Source: DASZIT01 sp035948855
GTDB taxonomy: Bacteria; Actinomycetota; Acidimicrobiia; Acidimicrobiales; RAAP-2
NCBI GenBank assembly: GCA_035948855.1
Contig: DASZIT010000081.1
Location: 1 to 36,153 of the forward strand
Direction of reading: 5' to 3'
Length of the DNA: 36,153 nucleotides
Shown piece after piece: positions 15,779 to 22,621 of the stretch (position 1 is the stretch's first letter; each line of letters begins with the position of its first letter). The position numbers and the translations under genes are program-made. The notes under the pieces were generated by a model. It worked only from the letters and a program-made list of their open reading frames with translations. It made no database searches and was not told the DNA's origin.

Positions 15779-15845
15779 CTTCCGGGGCAAGCATCGGACT
15801 CACGAATGCGTGACCGGTTGCCGCGTCCTCTGGGAGTGTGGCCCG

Positions 15846-16280
15846 GTGTCATTGGCTGACGACCCGTTCGACCTCGAGCGCTTCGTTGCCGCCCAGGACG
15901 CCGCCGGTAGCTACGATCTGGCGGTCGGAGAACTGACTGGCGGACGGAAGACCACTCACTGGATGTGGTTCGTGTTTCCTCAGATTGCCGGCCTCGGGCA
16001 CAGCGCAACCTCCCGAAGGTTCGCCATCGCGTCCCCGGAGGAGGCCAGGGCGTATCTGCATCACCCGGTGCTCGGTCCCCGGCTCATCGAATGCACCAGG
16101 ATCGTGGCCCAGCTCGAGGGACGGAGCGCGGAACAGATCTTCGGTACCATCGATGCCCAGAAGTTGCGCTCGTCGATGACACTGTTCATGCGAGCCGAGC
16201 CCGACGAGCCCCTCTTCGAGCTGGTGCTCGACCGGTTCTTCGAGGGTGTCCCGGATCCGGCGACCGATCAACGGTTGTGA
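15846..16280 (+). CDS. DUF1810 family protein
   Basis: A 144-residue protein matching the DUF1810 family: DPFDLERFVAAQDAAGSYDLAVGEL at the start, the signature KTTHWMWFVFPQIAGLGHSATSRRFAI, then EEARAYLHHPVLGPRLIECTRIV and KLRSSMTLF. These are small soluble proteins of unknown function, usually about 140 residues. Start GTG 15846 begins directly before the conserved region. It lies 67 nt after pirin on the same strand and converges on the SDR gene with a gap of 9 nt. Confidence 0.88.
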   Translation: MSLADDPFDLERFVAAQDAAGSYDLAVGELTGGRKTTHWMWFVFPQIAGLGHSATSRRFAIASPEEARAYLHHPVLGPRLIECTRIVAQLEGRSAEQIFGTIDAQKLRSSMTLFMRAEPDEPLFELVLDRFFEGVPDPATDQRL

Positions 16281-16289
16281 TCCGCGCAA

Positions 16290-17120
16290 TCAGCGCCGGC
16301 GTCGCGCCCCTTTGATCAGTACCCGCTGGTACAGGCCGGCGGGCAGCCGGGAGATGAAGTCGATGACCTGGGCGTCGGGCCCGATCAGTGCCCGACGACG
16401 ATCCTGTTCGACGGCAGTGAGGATCTGTCTGGCCGCCTTCTCGGGCCGGGTGAAGGCCACCTTGTCGAAACGCGCCCGTGCATCATCCGGATCGCCGGCC
16501 ATCTCGACGACGCTGGGGTCGATCCGGGCATTCCGGGCGATATTGGTCTTGATGCCGCCGGGATGAACCGTGGTACAGGACACTCCGGCCCCCTCCATCT
16601 CCAACTCCATGCGGAGGGCATCGGTGAAGCCGCGGACCGCGAACTTCGCGGCGTTGTAGGCGGACTGGGAGGGGATGCTGATCAACCCGAACACGCTCGA
16701 CAGGTTGACCACGTGCCCTTCGCCCGCCACCTTCAGGTGGGGGAGGAACGCCTTGGTCCCGTAGACCACCCCCCAGAAGTTGATGTTCATCAGCCACTCG
16801 AAGTCCTCGTAGGACATCGCCTCGATGGTGGCGGCGACGGCGACCCCGGCATTGTTGAAGATCAGATTGACCTTGCCGTGATCTTCCACCACCCGGTCGG
16901 CCCAGGCGTACACGGCCGCTCGGTCGGCGACGTCGAGCCCCTGGGAGGTGACCTTCACGCCGGAGCCCTCGCAGAGGGTGACGGTTTCGGCCAGCCCCAC
17001 CTCATCGATGTCGGAGAGGGCGAGGGGAGCGCCGCGGGCGGCGAGCTCGCGGGCGAGGGCCCGACCGATCCCGGAGCCGGCGCCGGTAATGGCGGCGACG
17101 CGGCCGTCGAAGGTTCTCAT
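16290..17120 (-). CDS. Short-chain dehydrogenase/reductase (last gene of oxidation operon)
   Basis: A 276-residue classical SDR. The cofactor motif TGAGSGIG lies at residues 12-19, NNAGVAVAATIEAM and the catalytic Ser in NLSSVFGL follow, and SAYNAAKFAVRGF gives the Tyr-x3-Lys pair. The C-terminal extension ending LPAGLYQRVLIKGARRRR resembles SadH-like mycobacterial dehydrogenases. It probably interconverts an alcohol and ketone, supplying or processing the substrate of the neighbouring monooxygenase. The start ATG 17120 has an AGG-containing ribosome binding site. It lies 13 nt after the monooxygenase stop, so the genes are one transcription unit. Confidence 0.88.
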   Translation of the reverse strand: MRTFDGRVAAITGAGSGIGRALARELAARGAPLALSDIDEVGLAETVTLCEGSGVKVTSQGLDVADRAAVYAWADRVVEDHGKVNLIFNNAGVAVAATIEAMSYEDFEWLMNINFWGVVYGTKAFLPHLKVAGEGHVVNLSSVFGLISIPSQSAYNAAKFAVRGFTDALRMELEMEGAGVSCTTVHPGGIKTNIARNARIDPSVVEMAGDPDDARARFDKVAFTRPEKAARQILTAVEQDRRRALIGPDAQVIDFISRLPAGLYQRVLIKGARRRR

Positions 17121-17133
17121 GGTCGCCTGCTCT

Positions 17134-18630
17134 CTAGTCTGCGGCCACGGAGGCCAACTCACGGGTGGGATTTGACAGCACCATTGACCGGTCTTCGATG
17201 CCCTTCAACTTGAGCGCCCGGTAGTCGCGAAGGTAGCTCTGGTGAACCTGCCAGGGGAAGACGGAGCCCTGCTTCGGGAAGCGATCGGCTGAGCGCTGCA
17301 CGTAGCCCGAGGTGAGGCCGAGCAGCGGCAGGGCGCTGACGGTGGCGTCCTGGTTGACCGGCGTGCACTGCGTGGCTCCGACCACCCGCATGTGGTTGAG
17401 CAGCCGGCTCACGTAGTCGCAGGTGAGATCGCATTTCAGCGTCCAGGAGGCGTTGGTGTAGCCGATGGCGATGGCCAGGTTCGGCACCCCCTCCAGCATC
17501 ATCCCTTTGTAGGTCAGCTTGGTCGAGACATCGACCGCCTCCCCGTCAACCGAGAGCTCGATGCCGCCGATGAAGAGGAGTTCGATCCCAGTGGCGGTCA
17601 CCACGATGTCAGCCTCGAGCTCGTCGCCGGACGCCAGCCGCAGACCTTTTTCGGTGAAGGTGTCGATCTGATCGGTGACCACCGACACCGTGCCGGCGGA
17701 GATGGCCTTGAACAGGTCGCCGTCGGGCACCACGCAGAGCCGCTGGTCCCAGGGGTTGTACCGCGGGGTGAAGTGGGTGTCGATGTCGTAGCCGGCCGGC
17801 AGCTGACGCTCCAGCTGCTTGCGCAGGATCCGCTTCACCAGTGCCGGCCGGCGCTTGCTCACCACGTACGACCCCTGGGTGAGCAGTGCCTTGAACCAAC
17901 GGATGGCCGGCCCCGAGAGGCGCCGGGGGAGCACGCCCCGGAGGAAGTCGGCAATGGGATCCTTGGCCGGCAGCGAGGCGATGTAGGTGGGCGAGCGCTG
18001 CAGCATCGTCACATGGTCGGCGGTGGTGGCCAGGGACGGGACCAGGGTCACCGCGGTGGCACCGCTGCCGATGACCACCACCCGCTTGCCGGCGTAGTCG
18101 AGATCGGCCGGCCAGGCCTGGGGGTGCACGATGGTTCCCTTGAATTCGTCCATGCCGGCGAAATCGGGCAGGTACCCCTGGTCGTAGCGGTAGTAACCGC
18201 TGCAGGAGAAGATGAAGCCGCAGGTGAACTCGATCTCCTCGCCGGTGTCGGTCCTGGCCGCCACCATCTGCCAGCGGGCCTCGTCACTGGACCAGTTGGC
18301 CCGCACGATCCGGTGATTGAACCGGATGTGCTGGTCGATGCCGGCTTCGGAGGCGGTGTCTCTGATGTACTGGAGGATCGAGTCGCCGTCGGCGATCGAC
18401 TTCTCGCCGTCCCAGGGGCGGAACGAGTAGCCGAGGGTGAACATGTCGGAGTCGGAGCGGATCCCCGGGTACCGGAAGAGGTCCCAGGTCCCGCCGATGG
18501 CGTCCCGCGCCTCGAAGACGGCATAGGAGGCCCATGGGCATTCGGTCTGGAGGTAGTGGGCCGCCCCGATGCCGGACAGGCCGGCGCCGACGATCAGGAC
18601 GTCAAGGTGTTCCACCTGGGTCGATGCCAT
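17134..18630 (-). CDS. Flavin-containing monooxygenase, Baeyer-Villiger type
   Basis: A 498-residue flavoprotein. FAD-binding GAGLSG lies at residues 15-20, the Baeyer-Villiger fingerprint FKGTIVHPQAWP at 163-174 (FxGxxxHxxxWP), and the NADPH-binding GSGATA at 188-193. GGTWDLFRYPGIRSDSD is the conserved BVMO block after the first strand. Related proteins include EthA and MymA of M. tuberculosis. It should insert oxygen next to a carbonyl or oxidise a heteroatom in a hydrophobic substrate. ATG 18630 shares its A with the upstream stop codon (TGATG), giving translational coupling to the ferritin-like gene. Confidence 0.92.
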   Translation of the reverse strand: MASTQVEHLDVLIVGAGLSGIGAAHYLQTECPWASYAVFEARDAIGGTWDLFRYPGIRSDSDMFTLGYSFRPWDGEKSIADGDSILQYIRDTASEAGIDQHIRFNHRIVRANWSSDEARWQMVAARTDTGEEIEFTCGFIFSCSGYYRYDQGYLPDFAGMDEFKGTIVHPQAWPADLDYAGKRVVVIGSGATAVTLVPSLATTADHVTMLQRSPTYIASLPAKDPIADFLRGVLPRRLSGPAIRWFKALLTQGSYVVSKRRPALVKRILRKQLERQLPAGYDIDTHFTPRYNPWDQRLCVVPDGDLFKAISAGTVSVVTDQIDTFTEKGLRLASGDELEADIVVTATGIELLFIGGIELSVDGEAVDVSTKLTYKGMMLEGVPNLAIAIGYTNASWTLKCDLTCDYVSRLLNHMRVVGATQCTPVNQDATVSALPLLGLTSGYVQRSADRFPKQGSVFPWQVHQSYLRDYRALKLKGIEDRSMVLSNPTRELASVAAD

Positions 18631-19499
18631 CAAGCGGCCGAGGTGATGAGCTTGTCGTTGAGGGTGCCGTGGTCGCCGAACAGCTCTTCGCGCCATTGCT
18701 TGACCAGCGAGGTGGTGTCCCGATCATCGGGGTGGAAGTCAGGGCGGTTGTAGTCCCGCAACTGGGCCCAGATCTCCTTGCTCACCAAGCGGGAGCCCCG
18801 GAGCTTCCGCCAGCTCTTGCGGAGGTTGCCGGGGCGGTAGGTCTCCCGGTCACCGAGGAGGGACACCACCACCTGGGCGGTCATCCCGACCACGAAACCG
18901 AAGCGCAGGACGTTCATGGTCATCACCCGCATCCGCTCGGTGCCTCCCACCGCCTTGTAGACGTCGAAGGCCACCGCCTTGTGCTCCGACTCTTCGAGGG
19001 CGTGCCAGACGAACAGGTCCCGGACCGTCGGATGGCCGAAAGAGTCCCGGGTGTCCTGGTCGGTGAGGACCAGCTCGGCCAGGGTGGCGGTGAAATGCTC
19101 GAGGGCGGCGGTCGCCGCCAGGTTGGACTTCGGGGAGAGCACCCGCTCGCGGATGGCGAGGCCCCGCTTGGTGAGCCGCTCGAACCGCTTGGTCGGGTAG
19201 CCGAGCTCGTCGAGGCGATCGTTGAAGGCCCGGTGTTCGCGGCCGTGCATCGCCTCCTGCCCGATGAAGCCCGCCACCTGCCGCTTCAACTCCGGGTCGT
19301 CGATCTGGTCGCGGAAGTGGCGCACCGAGCGTACGAAGAAGTCCTCCCCGTCGGGGAACACCGCCGAGAGCGACGAGGTCAGGTGGCAGCTGATCAGGTC
19401 GCCGTCCTCCCCGAAATGCCGGGGCACCTCCTGGAGGGCCTCCTCGAAGGACATCCGGCGGGTGGGAACCTTGCGGTCGGGATTGCGGGTCTGGCTCAT
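18630..19499 (-). CDS. Ferritin-like metal-dependent hydrolase (PF10118 family), first gene of oxidation operon
   Basis: A 289-residue protein of the PF10118 metal-dependent hydrolase group. The four-helix diiron-like ligands appear as E52, GQEAMHGREH (E82, H85, H89), a middle Glu in ALEHFTATLAE and WHALEESEHKAVAFDVY. A hydrophobic stretch VLRFGFVVGMTAQVVVSLLG suggests membrane contact. The biochemical activity of the family is not well defined; members are often found beside BVMOs and SDRs in actinobacteria. A ribosome binding site GGGAG lies about 10 nt before the ATG, and a near-consensus promoter lies at 19535-19563, overlapping a palindrome shared with the divergent tetR gene. Confidence 0.85.
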   Translation of the reverse strand: MSQTRNPDRKVPTRRMSFEEALQEVPRHFGEDGDLISCHLTSSLSAVFPDGEDFFVRSVRHFRDQIDDPELKRQVAGFIGQEAMHGREHRAFNDRLDELGYPTKRFERLTKRGLAIRERVLSPKSNLAATAALEHFTATLAELVLTDQDTRDSFGHPTVRDLFVWHALEESEHKAVAFDVYKAVGGTERMRVMTMNVLRFGFVVGMTAQVVVSLLGDRETYRPGNLRKSWRKLRGSRLVSKEIWAQLRDYNRPDFHPDDRDTTSLVKQWREELFGDHGTLNDKLITSAA

Positions 19500-19534
19500 G
19501 GTCGGTCATCTCCCGGGAAGCGTCTGTTTCCGTC

Positions 19535-19563
19535 AGTGTAGATGATTTGAGTGTTGTACTCAA
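19535..19563 (-). promoter_or_regulatory. Sigma70-type promoter for the hydrolase-BVMO-SDR operon
   Basis: On the minus strand TTGAGT (19558-19563) and TACACT (19535-19540) are separated by exactly 17 bp, close to the consensus -35 and -10. The -35 element is one arm of the palindrome at 19547-19563. Confidence 0.7.
19547..19563. promoter_or_regulatory. Palindromic operator TTGAGTGTTGTACTCAA
   Basis: Six-base arms TTGAGT and ACTCAA around a 5-bp centre. It covers the -35 of the hydrolase operon and overlaps the -35 of tetR, so a repressor bound here would block both. It is the most obvious site for the adjacent TetR protein (inference). Confidence 0.65.
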
Positions 19564-19583
19564 GTCCTCATTTTTGCTATGCT
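19554..19583 (+). promoter_or_regulatory. Promoter for tetR
   Basis: TTGTAC (19554-19559), an 18-bp spacer and TATGCT (19578-19583), 8 nt before ATG 19592, giving an almost leaderless message. The -35 lies inside the palindromic operator, which predicts autoregulation. Confidence 0.6.
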
Positions 19584-19591
19584 AACGGTTG

Positions 19592-20215
19592 ATGGCAACA
19601 GAAACGGACGAAGCGCTGCAGGGCAAGGGCGCCCAGACCCGACGGGCGATCCTGGACGCGGCCATCGCCCGGTTCGGCCGGGAGGGCTACCGCTCGACGT
19701 CGGTCGCCGACATCGCCCGGGACGCGTCGGTGGGTGGGACCATCGCCTATGCCTACTTTCCCAACAAGGAGGCGCTGTTTTTGGCGGCGGTCGACGAGGA
19801 CGCCGCCGGCGTCATCGAGGAGGGGCTGTCCGGCGCCTTTGCCGAGGGCAGAGTGTTGCTCGACTGGCGCCAAACCCTCATCGTCACCCTGGTCGGGGCG
19901 CTCGAACGGCATCCACTGGCCCGTCGCCTGCTGGCCGGGCTCGAGCCGGAGGTGACGGTTCGGGTCCTCCAGATCCCGGCCCTCGAGGAGCTCCGCAAGG
20001 TTTGCGCCGAACGGCTCCGCTCCGAACAGCTCAACGGCACCGTTCGTCCGGACATCGATCCGGTGGTGATCGCCAACGGGGTGGTCGCGGTGGTTCTCTC
20101 GCTGCTGATGTCGGTGGTCCAGTTGGGCGACACCGCCACCGCCATGTACGGCGAGGATGTGGTGGCCTTGTTCGAGGCGGCCATCGAGTGGACGCCGCCG
20201 ATTAGGCCGGCCTGA
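19592..20215 (+). CDS. TetR family transcriptional regulator
   Basis: A 207-residue TetR repressor. The N-terminal helix-turn-helix is RRAILDAAIARFGREGYRSTSVADIARDASVGGTIAYAYFPNKEALFLAAV; the remaining helices form the ligand-binding and dimer domain. ATG 19592 is preferred over TTG 19589 because of promoter spacing. It is transcribed away from the hydrolase-BVMO-SDR operon, and the palindrome at 19547-19563 overlaps both promoters, so it is the likely local repressor, released by an oxidisable hydrophobic substrate or product (inference). It converges on the Dabb gene, 13 nt apart. Confidence 0.9.
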   Translation: MATETDEALQGKGAQTRRAILDAAIARFGREGYRSTSVADIARDASVGGTIAYAYFPNKEALFLAAVDEDAAGVIEEGLSGAFAEGRVLLDWRQTLIVTLVGALERHPLARRLLAGLEPEVTVRVLQIPALEELRKVCAERLRSEQLNGTVRPDIDPVVIANGVVAVVLSLLMSVVQLGDTATAMYGEDVVALFEAAIEWTPPIRPA

Positions 20216-20228
20216 ACGCCGGGTCCCC

Positions 20229-20597
20229 TTACGGCAATCGGAGGTCGAAGACCAGAGCGGACTCCGCGGCGTCACCGATCCAGATGGCCAGGCATTCGTC
20301 TCGCAGGTCCATGTGGGCCGGGTGTTCCTCGTAGATCTGGCGGGCCGCTTCGCTTTCGAACACCGTGTAGAGGATGTAGTTGTAGCCCCTGGCCATCTCC
20401 TCGAACCCACCGGCCAAATTCCCAAATGTCTCCTGGTCGGCCTGACCCATTTCGGGGACATACAGCGGGGCGACCGCAGCCTCGAGGCACCCGGGGAGTA
20501 TCTCGGTGAACTTGGCCACCTTCTGCTGGGCCTGCTCGATGACCGCCGGATCGGCGTCCTCTTTGACCTTCCAGAGGCCCATGTGAACGACACGCAC
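20229..20597 (-). CDS. Dabb (stress-responsive A/B barrel) domain protein
   Basis: About 122 residues: VRVVHMGLWKVKEDADPAVIEQAQQKVAKFTEILPGC, then YNYILYTVFESEAARQIYEEHPAHMDL and a final LRDECLAIWIGDAAESALVFDLRL. The strand-helix-strand pattern with a His/Glu-rich core matches the dimeric alpha/beta barrel (Dabb) fold. Members have varied roles including polyketide cyclisation and stress response; none can be assigned. The frame stays open to 20687, through the inverted repeat next to tmRNA; GTG 20597 starts directly on the first strand and has CAGTCT 6 nt before it. Confidence 0.7.
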   Translation of the reverse strand: MRVVHMGLWKVKEDADPAVIEQAQQKVAKFTEILPGCLEAAVAPLYVPEMGQADQETFGNLAGGFEEMARGYNYILYTVFESEAARQIYEEHPAHMDLRDECLAIWIGDAAESALVFDLRLP

Positions 20598-20668
20598 GGC
20601 CCGAGACTGACATGCCCGCCCCGCGTCGGCAAAACGGGCTCGACGTAGACAGTACGTGGATGACGGCG

Positions 20669-20714
20669 CACCTCCAACGGTGCTCACGGTTTCCCCTGAG
20701 CACCCTTGGAGGTG
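20669..20714 (-). repeat. 46-nt inverted repeat (long hairpin) spanning the tmRNA 3' end
   Basis: CACCTCCAA (20669-20677) and GGTGCTCA (20679-20686) pair with TGAGCACC (20697-20704) and TTGGAGGTG (20706-20714), with a single mismatch between the two blocks and a 10-nt loop. The right arm contains the acceptor 3' strand of tmRNA (20708-20714), so in the precursor RNA this strand could pair either with the tmRNA 5' end or with the trailer. No U-run follows. Likely a processing or termination structure. Confidence 0.8.
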
Positions 20715-21054
20715 GCGGGAATTGAACCCGCGTCCTCTAGCTTCTTTGTGGGTCTTCTCCGAGCGCAGCCGGCTTTAGATTGTCGGGATCGTCACCGTTG
20801 CCGGCGGCAATGTCGATCCGTATCCGACGGAAATGTCCCTGACGGTCTGTCGGCGAAACCGATCAGGTGAGTCCTACTTGATGGCGCCCGGTTCCGGCCC
20901 GTAGGGCTGAGACCGGTCGGACGTCGCAGTTTCTAGGCTGCGAGCGCGAGCTGAGGCTCGGCGTTTATTTTTTGTTCCGGCTCTTTAACGTGGCTCCGGA
21001 GACCACGGCTCGCTTCTTCCACATCGACGACCAGAGTCGAAGCCTGTCACCCCC
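20707..21054 (-). ncRNA. ssrA: Transfer-messenger RNA (tmRNA)
   Basis: About 348 nt on the minus strand. The 5' end GGGGGTGACAGGCTTCGAC pairs its first seven bases with CACCTCC at the 3' end (one G-U), forming the Ala-tRNA-like acceptor; the T arm GCGGGTTCAATTCCCGC is perfect and CCA is not encoded. The tag frame ends LALAA before TAG (20933-20935). The likely resume codon is GCC at 20960-20962, after an A-rich run, giving the tag AEPQLALAA. It rescues stalled ribosomes with SmpB, whose gene lies 91 nt upstream on the same strand. TTACAT (21060-21065) is a candidate -10. Confidence 0.95.
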
Positions 21055-21145
21055 GGGTGATGTAACTGAGCCGACCACGATGATCGACCGAACCCACAGT
21101 CTACCTGGCGCCGCGCCGCCCGAATTCGCTGTCCGGGCCGGGCGG

Positions 21146-21703
21146 TCAGCGGAAGTCGGGCCGTTTGGTGGCGGCCCGGGCCTCCCGGGCCGCCTCCCGA
21201 CTGGCGTCCCGACTGGCGATGGCATGGCGCTTGTCGTACTGGCGGCGGCCGCGGGCCAGCGCAACTTCCACCTTGGCCCGTCCGTCGCGGAAATAGATCG
21301 ACAGCGGGACCATGGTCAGTGACTGCTGCTGGCTCTTGCCCATCCACTCGTCGATCTGCCGCCGATGGAGGAGCAGCTTGCGCCGCCGATCGGGATCGTG
21401 GGCGCCGAAGCCGTTGGCCTGGGCATAGGGGGGAATATGGAGGCCGAACAGCCACATCTCGCCGTCGATGATCCGGGCGTAGGCATCCTGCAGGGCGATC
21501 CGGCCGGCCCGGAGCGACTTCACCTCGGATCCCTGGAGCACCAGGCCGCATTCGACGGTGTCGATGATCTCGTAGTCGTGGCGGGCGCGCCGGTTCGACG
21601 CCACCGGCCGGCCGGGGTCGCGTCCGGACGGCGCGCCGGCTCCCTTGGGGGATCCCTTGGCGCCCGTGGTGGTGGTGATGAGTTTGGCTTTGGTGGCGGC
21701 CAT
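21146..21703 (-). CDS. smpB: SsrA-binding protein SmpB
   Basis: A 185-residue SmpB, somewhat longer than the usual 155-165. The core starts at VASNRRARHDYEIIDTVECGLVL, followed by GSEVKSLRAGRIALQDAYARI, GEMWLFGLHIPPYAQAN, RRRKLLLHRRQIDEW and the basic C-terminal tail QYDKRHAIASRDASREAAREARA. About 40 N-terminal residues rich in Thr, Gly, Lys and Pro precede the core. Together with tmRNA just downstream it performs trans-translation. TACCGT lies 9 nt before the ATG, so the leader is only a few bases. Divergent from mec. Confidence 0.95.
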   Translation of the reverse strand: MAATKAKLITTTTGAKGSPKGAGAPSGRDPGRPVASNRRARHDYEIIDTVECGLVLQGSEVKSLRAGRIALQDAYARIIDGEMWLFGLHIPPYAQANGFGAHDPDRRRKLLLHRRQIDEWMGKSQQQSLTMVPLSIYFRDGRAKVEVALARGRRQYDKRHAIASRDASREAAREARAATKRPDFR

Positions 21704-21815
21704 ACCCTCCGGACGGTAGTCGGCGCTTGCATCCACCCGCGCCAGCGGCCGGTGCCGCGGCAATCCAGGCAGAACCACCGATCCGGGAGCGACAGCCCCT
21801 AGCCTGAGCACCACC

Positions 21816-22235
21816 ATGTTGCGCCTAACCGAAGCCCTGCACCATCAGATGGTCGCCCACTGCCTCACCGGCCTCCCGGATGAGGCCTGTGGTCTGTTGG
21901 GTGGCAACCCCGAGACCGGAGACGTCGCCACCTGCTACCCGGCCCGGAATGTGGCGGCCTCCGCCAAGCTCTACGAGGTCGATCCCAAGGACTACCTGCG
22001 GGCGGACCGGGACGCCGAAGCCGCGGGAAACTCGATCATCGGTGTCTTCCACTCCCACACCCACACCGAGGCCTACCCGTCGCCCACCGACGTGGCCCAG
22101 GCACCCGATCCGACCTGGCACTACGTCTTGGTGTCGCTTCGGGATATCCGTCCGGTGGTCCGGAGCTACCGGATCGAAGGCGGGATGATCACCGAGGAAC
22201 CCGTCACCGTGTCGTCCCAGTACAATCCCCAGTGA
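21816..22235 (+). CDS. mec: Mec: JAMM (M67) zinc metallopeptidase acting on CysO
   Basis: A 139-residue Mov34/JAB1/MPN-type protease. E23 in PDEACGLLGG, then H79 and H81, S89 and D92 (HSHTHTEAYPSPTD) form the complete JAMM zinc site. In M. tuberculosis Mec (Rv1334) releases cysteine from the CysO-cysteine adduct. The same three-gene order mec-cysO-cysM is found here, making the assignment strong. Because CysO here extends past Gly-Gly, Mec may also mature it. TAGCCT (21800-21805) lies 10 nt before the ATG, giving a very short leader. Confidence 0.9.
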   Translation: MLRLTEALHHQMVAHCLTGLPDEACGLLGGNPETGDVATCYPARNVAASAKLYEVDPKDYLRADRDAEAAGNSIIGVFHSHTHTEAYPSPTDVAQAPDPTWHYVLVSLRDIRPVVRSYRIEGGMITEEPVTVSSQYNPQ

Positions 22236-22303
22236 AGTAGTCAACTTTCAAATGCGTCGTGGCCTGGCCGAGACGGAGAGCCGCGACCCCAACACCGGAA
22301 CCA

Positions 22304-22311
22304 AAGGGAGG
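22304..22311 (+). promoter_or_regulatory. Ribosome binding site deciding the cysO start
   Basis: AAGGGAGG ends 4 nt before GTG 22316 and fixes the cysO start at the residue where CysO proteins normally begin. Confidence 0.7.
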
Positions 22312-22315
22312 ACCC

Positions 22316-22621
22316 GTGTCCGTCACAGTGCATCTGCCGACCGTCCTGCGGGCGCATGCCGGAGGAGCCAAGGACGTCACCGCCGACGGCACCACCGTGG
22401 GGGAGGTCCTCACCTCACTGGCGGCCGAGTACCCGGGTCTCTCCGGCCAGGTCATCAATGGGGACGGCACACTCCACAAGTTCGTGAATGTCTACGTGAA
22501 CGACGACGACGTCCGCTATATGTCCGCCCTGGACACACCGGTCACCGATTCGGACGAGGTGTCCATCCTCCCCGCCGTCGCCGGGGGAGCCACCGACCTG
22601 CCCGGTACGCGCCCGGCGTGA
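22316..22621 (+). CDS. cysO: CysO sulfur-carrier protein with C-terminal extension
   Basis: A 101-residue ubiquitin-like ThiS/MoaD-fold protein. Its sequence VSVTVHLPTVLRAHAGG, then LHKFVNVYVNDDDVRYM and EVSILPAVAGG, matches M. tuberculosis CysO (Rv1335), which carries sulfur as a C-terminal Gly thiocarboxylate for CysM. CysO normally ends at Gly-Gly; here G90-G91 is followed by ten residues, ATDLPGTRPA, so the translated form cannot be thiocarboxylated without trimming. The stop codon overlaps the GTG of cysM. Confidence 0.9.
   Translation: MSVTVHLPTVLRAHAGGAKDVTADGTTVGEVLTSLAAEYPGLSGQVINGDGTLHKFVNVYVNDDDVRYMSALDTPVTDSDEVSILPAVAGGATDLPGTRPA

Noticed and set aside
17392..18753. A 453-codon plus-strand frame opposite the monooxygenase
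   Set aside because: Shadow frame; the opposite strand carries complete BVMO motifs.
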